A stretch of 64,000 bases of DNA from Ralstonia sp. NFACC01 (GCF_900115545.1 NZ_FOWV01000009.1:140226-204225), one strand, 5' to 3'. Shown: positions 15,301 through 26,078, counted from the first letter of the stretch. The notes: generated from the sequence alone by a model not told the origin. Numbers and translations are program-made.

Positions 15301-16326
15301 TTACTTCTTCTCCGACTTGCCGTCGTAGCGCTTCGTCCACTCGGCCAGGATACGGTCACGATTGGCGCTGGCCCACGTAAAGTCGTTCTTGATCAGACGC
15401 TTTTCGTAGTCGGCTGGCAGCAGCGGATCCGGCTTGGAGAAGCCCGGCGTGGCGACCACGGCAAAGTTCTTCTCGTACAGCGCCATTGCGGCCGGGCTTG
15501 CGGAGAAGTCGGCCAGCTTCTTGGCAGCGTCCAGATTCTTCGTGCCCTTCATGATGCCGGTGGCTTCCACGTCCCAGCCCAGGCCTTCGGACGGCAGCAC
15601 GATGTCGATGGGTGCGCCTTCCTTCTTCGACTTCACGGCACGGTATTCAAACGCGATACCGATCGGGAATTCACCCGAGGCCGCCATCTTGCAAGGCTTG
15701 GAGCCCGAGTGCGTGTACTGGCCGATGTTCTGGTGCAGGGCGTCCATGTAGGCCCAGCCCTTCTGCTCGCCCATCGTTTGCAGCCATGCGCTCACGTCCA
15801 GGTAGCCGGTGCCAGACGAAGCCGGGTTCGGCATGACGATCTTGCCGGCGTACACGGGCTTGGTCAGGTCGGCCCACGAAGTCGGTTTCGGCAGGTTCTG
15901 CTTCTGCGCTTCAACGGTGTTGAAGCAGATGGCGGCGCCCCAGGCGTCCATGCCCACCCATGCCGGCGGGTTCGCCTTGTCGCGGTAGGTAGCGCCGATC
16001 TTCGACAAATCCGCCGGTGCGTACGGCGTCAGCATGCCTTCCTTGTCCAGGATGGCCAGGCTCGATGCGGCCAGGCCCCACACCACGTCAGCGCGCGGGT
16101 TGTTCTTCTCGGCCAGCAGCTTGGCGGTGACAACGCCGGTGGAGTCGCGCACCCACTTGATCTCGATGTCCGGGTTGGCCTTCTCGAAAGCCTCCTGGTA
16201 CGCCTTCACTTGATCAGCTTCCAGCGCCGTATATACGGTCAGCGTGGTCTTGGCAAAAGCCGACGTGGCGAAAGCCATCGCGGCCGAAGTGACTGCGGCG
16301 GCCAGCAGGGAAAGACGTGCGGTCAT
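15301..16326 (-). CDS. Periplasmic 2-aminoethylphosphonate-binding protein
   Basis: A 341-residue periplasmic solute-binding protein. The start at 16326 gives a clean signal peptide (MTARLSLLAAAVTSAAMAFA, cleavage after SAFA). Mature features are LTVYTALEADQVKAYQEAFE, DVVWGLAASSLAILDKEGML, and MPNPASSGTGYLDVSAWLQ, which match the iron/AEP-type (PhnS2-like) binding-protein class. It should capture 2-aminoethylphosphonate or a similar aminophosphonate for the adjoining ABC importer. Upstream in-frame extension to 16596 lacks any signal sequence and is rejected. Confidence 0.85.
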   Translation of the reverse strand: MTARLSLLAAAVTSAAMAFATSAFAKTTLTVYTALEADQVKAYQEAFEKANPDIEIKWVRDSTGVVTAKLLAEKNNPRADVVWGLAASSLAILDKEGMLTPYAPADLSKIGATYRDKANPPAWVGMDAWGAAICFNTVEAQKQNLPKPTSWADLTKPVYAGKIVMPNPASSGTGYLDVSAWLQTMGEQKGWAYMDALHQNIGQYTHSGSKPCKMAASGEFPIGIAFEYRAVKSKKEGAPIDIVLPSEGLGWDVEATGIMKGTKNLDAAKKLADFSASPAAMALYEKNFAVVATPGFSKPDPLLPADYEKRLIKNDFTWASANRDRILAEWTKRYDGKSEKK

Positions 16327-16381
16327 GGTTTCCTCGGTATGGTGTGATGCAGCGGAAAAGACAACAAACAGGACAACAAAC

Positions 16382-17260
16382 TCAGATGCACTGCGGGCGC
16401 TCACCGCGCGCGAGGCGGCGGTTGATGTCGGCCACGACTTCAGGTAGATCGGCAATCGTGTCGATCTCGTAGTGCGGACGGCAGGCAGCAAAGCCGGCCG
16501 AGATGGCAACGCGATGACGCGCACGCTCATCCGCAGACAGTGCGATGTATTGCTCGTACGGCAGGCCCAGCGCGTTGCCCGACATGAGCAGCGCAACGGT
16601 CCACATGCCGGCGCGGCGACCCTCTTCGATGCCGGGCACCGTGTCGTCGACCTTCACGCAGGCCGCTACATCGCCAATCGCAAGATCGACCACGCAACGC
16701 AAGGCCTGCGCAGGCCACGGGCGCGCGCGGGGCACTTCGTCGCAAGCGACCACGCAGTCCGGCGTGTAGCCGGCACTGGCAGCCAGGTCGACTACACGGT
16801 CCATCACCACGCGCGGGTAACCCGAGCACGTGCCGATCTTCAGACCCGCTTCGCGTAGTGCGGCGACGGTGTCCAGGGCGCCCGGAATCATGGCGGAATG
16901 CGCGCCGACCTTTTCGATCTGCAGCGGCATGAAGCGGTTGTAGATGGCGGTGACATCGTCATCGGTCGGCATGCGGCCATGCGCGAGCGAGAAACGTGCG
17001 GCAATTGCGCCGTCGTTGCACAGCGTGCGGATGTGGTCCCACTTGCCCAGGCCCATCGGGCCGCGTGCCTCGTCCAGCGTGATGGCCACGCCAAATTCGG
17101 CAAACGCTTCCACGAAGATCTGCGTGGGCGCAAACGAGCCAAAGTCGACCACGGTGCCGGCCCAGTCGAGCACCGCAGCTTCCAGCCGCAACGGCGTGCT
17201 GCCCTGATTGAGGCGGTCTGCGCCCGCCTGGCGCGCCGTGATTGGGGAGGAATCACCCAT
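16382..17260 (-). CDS. phnX: Phosphonoacetaldehyde hydrolase
   Basis: A 292-residue HAD-superfamily enzyme that splits phosphonoacetaldehyde into acetaldehyde and phosphate. Motif I is [12 protein letters not shown] (about 31-42) with the nucleophile Asp. The Schiff-base Lys is in [10 protein letters not shown] (about 73-82), as required for C-P bond cleavage. [10 protein letters not shown] (about 140) and [13 protein letters not shown] (about 218) supply the other HAD motifs. An N-terminal extension of about 25 residues precedes the domain. It sits between the permease and binding-protein genes. The chosen start is ATG 17260; the long open extension upstream is a shadow over the permease gene. 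Confidence 0.93.
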   Translation of the reverse strand: MGDSSPITARQAGADRLNQGSTPLRLEAAVLDWAGTVVDFGSFAPTQIFVEAFAEFGVAITLDEARGPMGLGKWDHIRTLCNDGAIAARFSLAHGRMPTDDDVTAIYNRFMPLQIEKVGAHSAMIPGALDTVAALREAGLKIGTCSGYPRVVMDRVVDLAASAGYTPDCVVACDEVPRARPWPAQALRCVVDLAIGDVAACVKVDDTVPGIEEGRRAGMWTVALLMSGNALGLPYEQYIALSADERARHRVAISAGFAACRPHYEIDTIADLPEVVADINRRLARGERPQCI

Positions 17261-17316
17261 GTTCTTGCTTCCTTTCTGCTGTTGCAATGACGGACTACGA
17301 ATGACGAACTGCGAAT

Positions 17317-19080
17317 TCAATGCGCTGCCGTGCGCCAAGCCTGCGTGCGGCGCACGATGCCGCGCATGGCGAGTTCCAGCAGCAGCGATACGACGATCGA
17401 CGTGGCGAGAATGAGCGTGGACATGGCCGCAGCGGGGCCGATGTCGCCGGCGTCGTCCATGTTCAGCACGGCCACGGAAGCGAGCACGGTGTCGGGGCTG
17501 TAGAGAAAGATCACCGCCGACACGGTGGTCATGGCCGACACGAACAGATAACGCGCGCACGACAGGACGGCGGGCAGGCACATCGGCAGCGTCACGCGCC
17601 AGTACGTGCGCAGCGCCGACACCTTGAGCGAGGCCGACACCGCTTCGAACACCGGATCGAGCTGCCCGAGCGACGCCACCGACGTAAGGTGCGCCGCCGT
17701 GGCGCAGTGCATGATCGTGCAGAGCACCATCAGCGCCATGCCGCCATACAGGCCGTTGAGCGGATTGGCCGGATGGTTGAAGAAGAAGACGTAGCCCAGA
17801 CCGAGCACGAGGCCGGGCACTGCCATCGGCAGCAGCACGGCAAAGCGGATGGCCGAGTGCAGCCCGGATTGCAACCATCCGGCAGCGCGTGTCTTTTCGA
17901 CCAGCCATGCGCCGCTGAAGATCAGTACGGTACCGAAAACGGTCGTGAGCGCCGCCAGCTTCAGGCTGTTGCGATACGCCAGCCAGCCGCCGCCGTCCAT
18001 GTTGTCGAAGTCGTAGTTGCGCAGCGACAGCTCGAGGTTGTACGGCCAGAGTTTCACCAGCGATGCGCCAACGGCAGTGGCAAGCATCAGCAGAATCCCG
18101 CCGACCACCAGTACGCTCAGCAGCAGGAAAAGCCCGTCGCGCAGGCGATCCGGCTGCGGGTGATAGGGTTGTGCGCGGCTGGCCAGCGCGGCGTGCTGAC
18201 GGCGCTGCACGAGGCGCTCCACCGCAAAGGTCAGCAGCGCTGGCAGCAACAGCATCAAACCGATGACGGCGCCGCGCGCAAACTGCTGCTGCCCTACCAC
18301 CGCCTTGTAGGCCTCCACGGCCAGCACCTGGTAGCTGCCGCCCACCACGGTCGGCACGCCAAAGTCGGTCGCGACCAGCGTGAAGACCAGCGCAAAGGCG
18401 CCGAACAAGCCGTAGCGTGCGCCGGGCAGCGTGACCGTTCGGAACGTGCGCCACGGGCTCGCACCCATGGCACGCGCGGCGTCATACAAGCGACCGTCTG
18501 CGAGCGTAAGTGTCGCCAGCAGCAGCATCAGTGCATATGGAAAGGTGTAGAACAACTCGCCCAGCACGATGCCCCAGAAGCCGTAGATGTTGCCGCCGTT
18601 CATCCATGCCTTGAACAGGCCCTGGTTGCCGAACAGGTAGACCAGCGCAATGCCGGGCAGCAGCGACGGTGCAAACAGCGGCAGCATCGCCAGCGTGCGC
18701 ATCGTGCCGCGCAATGGCATGCGCGTGCGTTGCACCGCATAGGCAAGCGCAAACGCCAGCGGCACCACAATCGCGGCCACGGCACTGGATACGGCCAGCG
18801 TGCGCCCCACCATGGCAAGAAAATTCGGCGCCTGGACCACGTGGGCTACCAGCGCGAAGCCATGCTCGTCTGTGCTGCGCACGCTGGCGACGAGGCCCGT
18901 GGCCTGCAACAACATCATGGCCGTGGGAAGCAGCAAGCCGATGGTGAGCAACAGCAGCCAGCCAAGCTTCATGCCAGTCAGCACCGGAGCATCCGTACGC
19001 CAGAATGGCCGGCTCGCAGCGCGAACCGGTTCGGATTGCGTGGCCGCAACCACGTGGGTCTCGGGGGGCAGCATCGACAT
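17317..19080 (-). CDS. ABC transporter permease, fused two-domain, aminoethylphosphonate uptake
   Basis: A 587-residue permease carrying two BPD_transp_1 units in one chain (about 70-300 and 380-580), with roughly 12 transmembrane helices. EAA-loop-like segments are [20 protein letters not shown] and [21 protein letters not shown], one per half. Single-chain double permeases are typical of the PhnU2-like aminoethylphosphonate systems and of iron transporters. It starts 7 bp after the ATPase stop and forms the membrane channel for the binding protein encoded at 15301-16326. Confidence 0.9.
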   Translation of the reverse strand: MSMLPPETHVVAATQSEPVRAASRPFWRTDAPVLTGMKLGWLLLLTIGLLLPTAMMLLQATGLVASVRSTDEHGFALVAHVVQAPNFLAMVGRTLAVSSAVAAIVVPLAFALAYAVQRTRMPLRGTMRTLAMLPLFAPSLLPGIALVYLFGNQGLFKAWMNGGNIYGFWGIVLGELFYTFPYALMLLLATLTLADGRLYDAARAMGASPWRTFRTVTLPGARYGLFGAFALVFTLVATDFGVPTVVGGSYQVLAVEAYKAVVGQQQFARGAVIGLMLLLPALLTFAVERLVQRRQHAALASRAQPYHPQPDRLRDGLFLLLSVLVVGGILLMLATAVGASLVKLWPYNLELSLRNYDFDNMDGGGWLAYRNSLKLAALTTVFGTVLIFSGAWLVEKTRAAGWLQSGLHSAIRFAVLLPMAVPGLVLGLGYVFFFNHPANPLNGLYGGMALMVLCTIMHCATAAHLTSVASLGQLDPVFEAVSASLKVSALRTYWRVTLPMCLPAVLSCARYLFVSAMTTVSAVIFLYSPDTVLASVAVLNMDDAGDIGPAAAMSTLILATSIVVSLLLELAMRGIVRRTQAWRTAAH

Positions 19081-19087
19081 CGTGGCC

Positions 19088-20230
19088 TCAGGCATACACG
19101 CGCAGGCCGTCGCGCTCCAGCGCGATCCACAGCTTGCTGTCGCCCAGGCCGCTGCGGCCAACTTGCAGCGCGCTCGATGCCACTTCGGCCACCAGCGGTG
19201 CATCGGCCAATCCATCGATCGACAGCGTCACGCGCGTGCGGCTGCCCAGGTAAATCTGATCGACCACGCGGGCCAGATGGCGGTTGGGGGCGTCGTCGTC
19301 GGGGTGCAGCGTGACGGCTTCGGGGCGGCAGAACAGGCGGCCCGGCGTGGACGCACTATCTGCGAAAGCCGGATCGAGCAGCAGCGGTTGGCCGGCCAGC
19401 GTGGGCGTGCCATCTTCCGCGCGTTCCAGCGGCAGCCAGTTGGCCTGGCCGACAAACCCGGCGACAAACCCGGTGGCCGGGCGCGAATAGATCTCCGCCG
19501 GGGAGCCGGTCTGCTCGATGCGGCCGTTGGACATGACGGCGATGCGATCGGCCATTGCCATGGCCTCGTCCTGGTCGTGCGTGACCATCAGCGTGGTGAC
19601 GTTCAGCTTGCGCTGCAGGCGGCGCAGCTCGACGCGCAGGTGTTCGCGCACCTGGGCGTCCAGCGCCGACATCGGCTCGTCCAGCAGCAACAGCGACGGT
19701 GCCGGCGCCAGCGCGCGGGCCAGTGCCACGCGCTGCTGCTGGCCGCCCGACAACTGCGACGGGTACTTCGCCTCGCTGCCGGCCAGGCCAACCAGCGCGA
19801 GCATCTCCGAGACCCGCTCCTGCATGCGCGCACGGTTGCCGTTGCTGGCGTCCAGTCCGTAGCCAACGTTCTGCGCCACCGTCAGGTTGGGAAACAGCGC
19901 ATACGACTGGAAGACGATGCCGTAGTCACGCTCGCGCGGCGCCAGGTTGGAAATATCGCGGCCACCGGCGACGATCTGGCCGCCGTCGTGCGCCTCCAGC
20001 CCGGCAATGATGCGCAGCAAGGTCGTCTTGCCGCAGCCCGACGGGCCCAGCAGGCAGACGAATTCGCCCTGCGCGACATCCAGCGACACACCGTCGAGTG
20101 CGGTGAACGCGCCAAAGCGGCGCGAGACTTGCCGCACAGACAGGAACGGCGCGGCAGAACCCGCGGTCGGGTAGATAACAGGCGGAGAGATGGGCACGGG
20201 GGCGCAGACAATGGCAAAAACGGTCGCCAC
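19088..20230 (-). CDS. ABC transporter ATP-binding protein, aminoethylphosphonate uptake
   Basis: A 380-residue ATPase: Walker A LLGPSGCGKTTLLRI (about 60-74), Q-loop GIVFQSYALFPNLT (about 103-116), signature QLSGGQQQRVALARAL (about 158-173), Walker B LLLLDEPMSALD (about 179-190) and switch His in VTHDQDEAMAM (about 215). A TOBE-like C-terminal region (about 290-375) follows. The start is uncertain: GTG at 20230 or GTG at 20197, as no ATG precedes the domain. It energises the double permease and lies 78 bp after the LysR gene on the same strand. Confidence 0.9.
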   Translation of the reverse strand: MATVFAIVCAPVPISPPVIYPTAGSAAPFLSVRQVSRRFGAFTALDGVSLDVAQGEFVCLLGPSGCGKTTLLRIIAGLEAHDGGQIVAGGRDISNLAPRERDYGIVFQSYALFPNLTVAQNVGYGLDASNGNRARMQERVSEMLALVGLAGSEAKYPSQLSGGQQQRVALARALAPAPSLLLLDEPMSALDAQVREHLRVELRRLQRKLNVTTLMVTHDQDEAMAMADRIAVMSNGRIEQTGSPAEIYSRPATGFVAGFVGQANWLPLERAEDGTPTLAGQPLLLDPAFADSASTPGRLFCRPEAVTLHPDDDAPNRHLARVVDQIYLGSRTRVTLSIDGLADAPLVAEVASSALQVGRSGLGDSKLWIALERDGLRVYA

Positions 20231-20308
20231 TGTAGCCAGCCGACATGTACCCCTTGTGGCAGTTACCCCAAAAACGCCAATGCGCGCATTTCCGGATTTT
20301 GGTTCGGT

Positions 20309-21175
20309 CTATGACGCGACGGGCCGGACTTCGCTCAGGAAGGCGGCAATCAAGCGCACATCGCGCCGATCCTGCAGGCAGTACAGGTATTCGCTCAGTT
20401 CCGGCGCGCCACCTTCAAAGGGCAGCACACGCAGATCGGCGTGGCTTGGCACTTCCTGGCGGGCGATGACGCTCACCCCCAGATTGCGCGTGATGGCCTC
20501 CCGGATGGACTCCCGGCTGCCGATCTCGACCGTGGAAGCCGGCGTGACGCCTGCCTGGGCCATCATTGTTTCCGTCATGGCGCGGGTGGTCGACCCGACT
20601 TCGCGCACCAGCAGCCGGCATTGCGACAGCGCGCTGACCGGCACGCTCGTCTGGCCGGCGAGCGCGTGGCTTCGATGCACGACAAGCACGAGCGGATCGC
20701 GCGCCAGTTCAATGCGCAGAAAACGCGCGTCGTCCACCCGCTGCGACGACGACGCCACGTCGACGCGGTACTCCTGCAGCGCTTCGAGCATCTGCACCGA
20801 ATTACCGGCTTCGATGCTGACGTCAATGCCGGGATGGCTTTTGCAGAACCGATCCACGATGTCGAGCACGTAATACGGCGCCGTCGCGCCAATGCGCAGG
20901 TGACCCGATCCCATGTCGCCGGAGTTGCGCAGGAAAAAGTCAATCTCGGTTTCCTGGCGCACGAGCTGGTCCACCAGGGGCATCAGCCGCACGCCCGCGT
21001 CCGACAAGGAGAGCCGGCGCCCGCCCCGGTAGAACAGCTCTACGCCGTAGGCCTCTTCAAGGGCGCGGATTTGCGAAGTCACGGTCGGCTGCGACAGGCC
21101 AAGCTGCTTGGCTGCCAGCGTGATGCTGCCCAGGCGGGCAACCATGAAGAACGATTTGAGCTGCGCAACGAGCAT
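20309..21175 (-). CDS. LysR-family regulator of the aminoethylphosphonate operon
   Basis: A 288-residue LysR protein with N-terminal HTH (FFMVARLGSITLAAKQLGLS, then QPTVTSQIRALEEAYGVELF) and effector domain containing LRIGATAPYYVLDIVDRF. It matches the aminoethylphosphonate-associated LysR type. It is first in the same-strand run ATPase, permease, phnX, binding protein and FAD oxidoreductase, which suggests control of its own transcript. The paralogue at 12352-13287 lies at the other end of the cluster, facing inward. Confidence 0.88.
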   Translation of the reverse strand: MLVAQLKSFFMVARLGSITLAAKQLGLSQPTVTSQIRALEEAYGVELFYRGGRRLSLSDAGVRLMPLVDQLVRQETEIDFFLRNSGDMGSGHLRIGATAPYYVLDIVDRFCKSHPGIDVSIEAGNSVQMLEALQEYRVDVASSSQRVDDARFLRIELARDPLVLVVHRSHALAGQTSVPVSALSQCRLLVREVGSTTRAMTETMMAQAGVTPASTVEIGSRESIREAITRNLGVSVIARQEVPSHADLRVLPFEGGAPELSEYLYCLQDRRDVRLIAAFLSEVRPVAS

Positions 21176-21499
21176 CGGCGGGTGACGTATTGAGCGCGTT
21201 TGCGGCGCGGTGAATGAGCGGGCGGCCCATTCTAGCGGACGGTACCGTCGCCAAAGTGGCGCCAGGCGCCCTCCTCCATTTTCTGCATCTACATCTGGGG
21301 GCTACGACTTTTTCAACCTTTTCGACAACGCAAACTTTGCGCACCCCCACATCGGGGGGAATTGGCGCCTGTGAAGGCGTTATTTCCACGGATCGAATCC
21401 GCCACTTCACCTAGAGAATCCGTCGGCATGTTGCGCTTGAGGCAGTCACGAGCCGCCCTTGCGCACGCATTCGGTATGTGCGGATTTGGAGAGAAGTGG
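21176..21499. other. Intergenic region, divergent promoters
   Basis: A 324-bp gap between the LysR gene and the metallopeptidase gene, which are divergently transcribed. It contains a short GC hairpin (CCCCC-ACAT-CGGGGG, 21344-21357). An open frame runs in from 21362 but has no ribosome binding site. I see no RNA gene or operator that I can name. Confidence 0.5.
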
Positions 21500-23203
21500 A
21501 TGGAACGCAGCAGCAACGTCGTGCGCGGCACGAAGCAATGGACCATCGCGATGATGGTGGCAGCAGCAGGCACCCTGGCCGCATGTGGCGGGGGCGGAGG
21601 CGGCGGCAGTTCAGGGGCCACCCCGGCAGCCACGCAAGGCTCGTCCGCCAATATCACTGTGGCGGCGGCGTGCAGCGGGTCGAACTGCGGCGCACTGGGC
21701 AACACCTACGCCGGCTCCGGCGTGGGCGTGTGGCAAGCGACAAATACGGGCGCAGCGGCCGGCTCGGTGCCGGTGTCGATCGCGGGGCTCACGGGCCAGA
21801 GCGTGACGCTCGTCTACACGAACCAGAGTGCGGCGGCGCAGCCGATGCCATCCGTCTCGCTGACGGGCCTGGGGCTGCTGAACGCCACGGGCGCGCCGGT
21901 CGCCAAGCCTGCCGCCGACGTGGCCGGCAATGACGCCAACGCGGCGTTCGACCGCCAGCTTTCCGATTTCAACATCCATGCGCTGGACGGCTACGCCACC
22001 GGCGGCAGCCCGCTCAAGACGCAAGGCGCCTCCAACGATACGGTGCTGCGTCCGCAGTCGGTCGCCAGCGTCGGCACGCAGCGAACGTGGAACCACCAGC
22101 AGCCGGACGGCACCGCCACCGTGCGTACGGCCACGCTGCGCCAGCAAACCACAGCCACCGACGGCCGCATCGTCAACCTGTGGGTGGAAAACACCGAATA
22201 CGGCTCCAGCAAGATCAGCGACGGCATCATCAACACGCTCATCACCAAGTTCGCTTCGGGCACGCAGTCGGTCTATACGCTGGCCACTTCGCTGGTCGGC
22301 CAGCCGTGGGGCAGCTACTCCAGCTCGGCCAGCCTGATCGACCCGAACCAGGCGCTCGACATCGTGGTGCTGAACATCCAGCCCGACGGCCAGGCCTATG
22401 GCCGCGTTGGCTACTTCTGGGCACGCAACAACTTCACCACCAGCTCGCAGCCGCTGTCGAATCAGTCGCTGTCGCTGTATGTGGATTCGGAAACCATTTA
22501 CCTCGGCGGCACCGACGGACTGAATACCGTCATCTCGACGCTCGGCCATGAGTTCACGCACATGGCCAACTTCTACCAGCGCGGCGTGCTGCACGGCTCG
22601 CAGTACATGTACGGCACGTGGCTGGAAGAAATGACAGCGATGACGATGGAAGACGTGCTCTCCAGCCAGATCGATCCGACCTTCAACAACGTGCGCGACA
22701 GCCGCTTCCCGGCCTGGCTGCAAAGCGCGTACGACTGCTCGCTGACGGCGTTCGATCCGTCGCTGTCTTCGTCGTGCCCGGGGTATCCGATTTCGGGCAG
22801 CCTGGGCGGCTTCCTGCTGCGCCAGTACGGCATTGCGTACTACACGAACCTGCTGCAGAACTTCTCGTCGACGGATTCGACTGCGGTATTGAACAACGCC
22901 ATCCAGGCCGGTGGTGGCGCAGGCCTGGGCGATGCAACGGGCCGCTGGGGCACGGCGGTCGCGCTGCTGCCGGTGCCGGGCAGCCCGTCGGGCTTCGCGT
23001 ATCCGGCGCGCTCGGACAGCGGTTTCTCGATCCCGGCGCTGAATGGCCCGAGCTACAGCAGCCAGCGCACCATGCCGACGTCCGTGCCGGCCACGCTGCA
23101 AGGCTTCGGCCAGTTCCCGGTGGCGCGCGGCACGAAAGCCGGCACGTACAGCGAGACGATCACGGTGCCGGCGTATTCCACGGTGTCGATCATCATCCAC
23201 TGA
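21500..23203 (+). CDS. M30-type (hyicolysin-like) zinc metallopeptidase lipoprotein
   Basis: A 567-residue secreted protein. The start at 21500 follows a GGAGAG ribosome binding site and gives a lipoprotein signal peptide with lipobox LAAC followed by a Gly-rich linker. The catalytic zinc site is STLGHEFTHMANFYQR (about residues 388-403) with a downstream Glu in TWLEEMTAM. The central DIVVLNIQPDGQAYGRVGYF and the upstream Ser/Thr-rich strands fit the peptidase M30 family. It is probably anchored to the outer membrane or released. The upstream in-frame start at 21362 would bury the signal peptide. Substrate unknown. Confidence 0.85.
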   Translation: MERSSNVVRGTKQWTIAMMVAAAGTLAACGGGGGGGSSGATPAATQGSSANITVAAACSGSNCGALGNTYAGSGVGVWQATNTGAAAGSVPVSIAGLTGQSVTLVYTNQSAAAQPMPSVSLTGLGLLNATGAPVAKPAADVAGNDANAAFDRQLSDFNIHALDGYATGGSPLKTQGASNDTVLRPQSVASVGTQRTWNHQQPDGTATVRTATLRQQTTATDGRIVNLWVENTEYGSSKISDGIINTLITKFASGTQSVYTLATSLVGQPWGSYSSSASLIDPNQALDIVVLNIQPDGQAYGRVGYFWARNNFTTSSQPLSNQSLSLYVDSETIYLGGTDGLNTVISTLGHEFTHMANFYQRGVLHGSQYMYGTWLEEMTAMTMEDVLSSQIDPTFNNVRDSRFPAWLQSAYDCSLTAFDPSLSSSCPGYPISGSLGGFLLRQYGIAYYTNLLQNFSSTDSTAVLNNAIQAGGGAGLGDATGRWGTAVALLPVPGSPSGFAYPARSDSGFSIPALNGPSYSSQRTMPTSVPATLQGFGQFPVARGTKAGTYSETITVPAYSTVSIIIH

Positions 23204-23273
23204 CGGCGCGCGGCGCAGGGAGCCTCCCTGTAGGGTTCCGCCGAGCGGCGGAATCCAGCGACGCATCCAAAAG

Positions 23274-23312
23274 AAAAAGGCGCCGGGGGCTGAATGCCCC
23301 CGGCGCCTTTTT
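23274..23312. terminator. Strong bidirectional terminator
   Basis: AAAAAGGCGCCGGGGGC, loop TGAAT, GCCCCCGGCGCCTTTTT. It serves the M30 peptidase gene on the plus strand and acnB on the minus strand. Confidence 0.92.
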
Positions 23313-23365
23313 CACATCACACATCAGCGCGTCAGGAACGACCCGACGCAGCTGCGACAACGCAT

Positions 23366-25951
23366 TTACATCTGCACGGTGTCGGCGACTTCCTTGAAGT
23401 CTTCGATCTGGTCGAAGTTCATGTACTGATAGATCTTGTCGCCGTTCGCGGTGAGCACGCCCATGTCGGCCATGTACTCTTCCTTGCTCGGAATCTTGCC
23501 CAGACGCGAGCAGATTGCCGCCAGTTCCGCCGAGCCCAGATACACATTCGTGTTCTTGCCCAGGCGGTTCGGGAAGTTGCGGGTCGACGTCGACATGACC
23601 GTCGCGCCTTCGCGCACCTGAGCCTGGTTGCCCATGCACAGCGAGCAGCCCGGCATTTCGGTACGCGCACCGGCCGTGCCGAACACGCCGTAATGGCCTT
23701 CTTCGGTCAGCTGCTTCTGGTCCATCTTGGTCGGCGGCGCCACCCACAGCTTGACCGGAATGTCGCGCTTGCCTTCCAGCAGCTTCGACGCCGCACGGAA
23801 GTGGCCGATGTTGGTCATGCACGAGCCGATGAACACTTCGTCGATCTTGGCGCCGGCCACGTCGGACAGCGTCTTCACGTCGTCCGGATCGTTCGGGCAA
23901 GCCACGATCGGCTCATGGATGTCGGCCAGATCGATCTCGATGACGGCAGCGTACTCGGCGTCGGCATCCGGCTGCAGCAGTTGCGGATCGGCCAGCCACT
24001 GCTCCATCGCCTTGATACGGCGTTGCAGGCTGCGCGGGTCTTGGTAGCCCTGCGCGATCATCCACTTGAGCAGCGTGATGTTGCTGTTCAGGTATTCAAT
24101 GATCGGTTCCTTGTTCAGGTGCACCGTGCAACCGGCGGCCGAACGCTCGGCAGAGGCGTCCGACAGTTCGAACGCTTGCTCGACCTTCAGGTCAGGCAGG
24201 CCTTCGATCTCGAGAATGCGGCCCGAGAAGATGTTCTTCTTGCCTTGCTTGGCAACCGTCAGCATGCCTTGCTTGATGGCGTACAGCGGAATCGCGTTGA
24301 CGAGGTCACGCAGCGTAACGCCCGGCTGCATCTTGCCCTTGAAGCGGACCAGCACCGATTCCGGCATGTCCAGCGGCATCGTGCCGGTAGCAGCCGCGAA
24401 GGCGACCAGGCCCGAGCCTGCCGGGAAGCTGATGCCGATCGGGAAGCGCGTGTGCGAGTCACCGCCGGTGCCGACGGTGTCGGGCAGCAGCATGCGGTTC
24501 AGCCACGAGTGGATCACGCCGTCGCCCGGGCGCAGCGCGATACCGCCGCGCGTGCTGATGAAGTTCGGCAGCGTCTGGTGCGTCTTCACGTCCACCGGCT
24601 TCGGGTACGCGGCGGTGTGGCAGAACGACTGCATCACCAGGTCGGCCGAGAAACCCAGGCACGCCAGGTCCTTCAGTTCATCGCGGGTCATCGGGCCCGT
24701 GGTGTCTTGCGAGCCGACCGAGGTCATCTTCGGTTCGCAGTACGTGCCCGGGCGGATGCCTTGGCCTTCCGGCAGGCCGCACGCGCGGCCAACCATCTTC
24801 TGCGCCAGCGAGAAGCCCTTGCCGCTGTCGGCCGGCTGATGCGGCAGGCGGAACAGCGTCGACGGTGCGAGGCCCAGCGCTTCACGCGCCTTGGCGGTCA
24901 GGCCGCGGCCGATGATCAGCGGAATGCGGCCGCCGGCGCGCACTTCGTCGAACAGCACGTCGGACTTGACCTGGAATTCGGCGATGACCTTGCCGTCCTT
25001 CAGTGCCTTGCCTTCGTACGGGCGCAGTTCGACCACGTCGCCCATTTCCATCTGCGACACGTCGAGTTCGATCGGCAGTGCGCCGGCATCTTCCATCGTG
25101 TTGTAGAAGATCGGGGCGATCTTGCCGCCCAGGCACACGCCGCCGAAGCGCTTGTTCGGAACGAACGGGATGTCTTCGCCCGTGAACCACAGCACCGAGT
25201 TCGTGGCCGACTTGCGCGACGAGCCCGTGCCGACCACGTCGCCCACGTAGGCAACCAGGTGGCCCTTTTCCTTCAGCGATTCGATGAACTTGACCGGGCC
25301 GCGCTTGCCGTCTTCTTCCGGCGTGATGCCAGGGCGCGCGTTCTTCAGCATCGCCAGCGCGTGCATCGGGATATCCGGGCGGGTGGTGGCGTCCGGTGCA
25401 GGCGACAGGTCATCGGTGTTGGTTTCGCCCGTGACCTTGAACACGGTGATGGTCAGGCTTTCCGGCACTTCCGGACGGCTCGTGAACCATTCGGCGTCGG
25501 CCCAGCTTTGCAGCACGGCGCGCGCGTTCGCGTTGCCCTTGTCGGCAAGTTCCTTGACGTCATGGAACTGGTCGAACATCAGCAGCGTCTTCTTCAGCGC
25601 CTCTGCGGCGGTGGCACCGACTTCAGCGTCGGACAGCAGCTCGATCAGCGGCTGGATGTTGTAGCCACCCAGCATCGTGCCGAGCAGTTCGGTGGCGCGG
25701 GCACGCGAAATCAGCGCGCAAGCGGTCTCGCCCTTGGCGACAGCAGCCAGGAAGCCTGCCTTCACGCGGGCGGCTTCGTCCACGCCAGCGGGCACGCGAT
25801 GGGTGATCAGGTCGAGCAGCGTCTGCTCTTCGCCGGCGGGCGGGTTCGTCAGCAGTTCGACCAGTTCGGCGGTCTGCTGAGCCGTCAGCGGCAGGGGAGG
25901 AATACCGAGCGCGGCGCGCGCGGCCACGTGAGCGCGAAAGTTTTCAAGCAT
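23366..25951 (-). CDS. acnB: Aconitate hydratase B
   Basis: An 861-residue AcnB, near the usual 865. It interconverts citrate and isocitrate in the TCA cycle using a [4Fe-4S] cluster. Features in order: N-terminal HEAT-like domain (1-160, starting [12 protein letters not shown]), swivel domain (about 165-370, with [17 protein letters not shown]), and the catalytic part with [20 protein letters not shown] (about 460), [10 protein letters not shown] (about 490), [12 protein letters not shown] (about 705) and the cluster-ligand pair in [12 protein letters not shown] (about 768). AcnB also binds mRNA when apo in other bacteria. It appears monocistronic, with a palindrome in its promoter region. 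Confidence 0.97.
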   Translation of the reverse strand: MLENFRAHVAARAALGIPPLPLTAQQTAELVELLTNPPAGEEQTLLDLITHRVPAGVDEAARVKAGFLAAVAKGETACALISRARATELLGTMLGGYNIQPLIELLSDAEVGATAAEALKKTLLMFDQFHDVKELADKGNANARAVLQSWADAEWFTSRPEVPESLTITVFKVTGETNTDDLSPAPDATTRPDIPMHALAMLKNARPGITPEEDGKRGPVKFIESLKEKGHLVAYVGDVVGTGSSRKSATNSVLWFTGEDIPFVPNKRFGGVCLGGKIAPIFYNTMEDAGALPIELDVSQMEMGDVVELRPYEGKALKDGKVIAEFQVKSDVLFDEVRAGGRIPLIIGRGLTAKAREALGLAPSTLFRLPHQPADSGKGFSLAQKMVGRACGLPEGQGIRPGTYCEPKMTSVGSQDTTGPMTRDELKDLACLGFSADLVMQSFCHTAAYPKPVDVKTHQTLPNFISTRGGIALRPGDGVIHSWLNRMLLPDTVGTGGDSHTRFPIGISFPAGSGLVAFAAATGTMPLDMPESVLVRFKGKMQPGVTLRDLVNAIPLYAIKQGMLTVAKQGKKNIFSGRILEIEGLPDLKVEQAFELSDASAERSAAGCTVHLNKEPIIEYLNSNITLLKWMIAQGYQDPRSLQRRIKAMEQWLADPQLLQPDADAEYAAVIEIDLADIHEPIVACPNDPDDVKTLSDVAGAKIDEVFIGSCMTNIGHFRAASKLLEGKRDIPVKLWVAPPTKMDQKQLTEEGHYGVFGTAGARTEMPGCSLCMGNQAQVREGATVMSTSTRNFPNRLGKNTNVYLGSAELAAICSRLGKIPSKEEYMADMGVLTANGDKIYQYMNFDQIEDFKEVADTVQM

Positions 25952-26059
25952 GGGAGACCTGCTGAGATGACGTTACAGGGGATCTTTTCAGGCACCCCGA
26001 GGCTGGTCCGGGCGCCGCTTGGGCGCGATTCTAATCGCAATACCCCACACGGTCAAATG

Positions 26060-26078
26060 TCTTATATCTTATATAAGA
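26060..26078. promoter_or_regulatory. Palindromic operator candidate upstream of acnB
   Basis: A perfect 12-bp palindrome, TCTTATATAAGA (26067-26078), directly abuts another half copy, TCTTATAT (26060-26067). It lies about 110-130 bp upstream of the acnB start in an AT-rich island within GC-rich DNA. The form suits a GntR-type dimer, but the regulator is not identified. Confidence 0.6.

Noticed and set aside
16382..18454. Open extension that would make PhnX 690 residues
   Set aside because: The extension is a shifted-frame reading of the permease gene; the PhnX domain starts normally at 17260.
17320..19314. A 664-codon plus-strand frame across the phosphonate permease
   Set aside because: Antisense shadow with Arg, His and Gln-rich composition and no family motifs.
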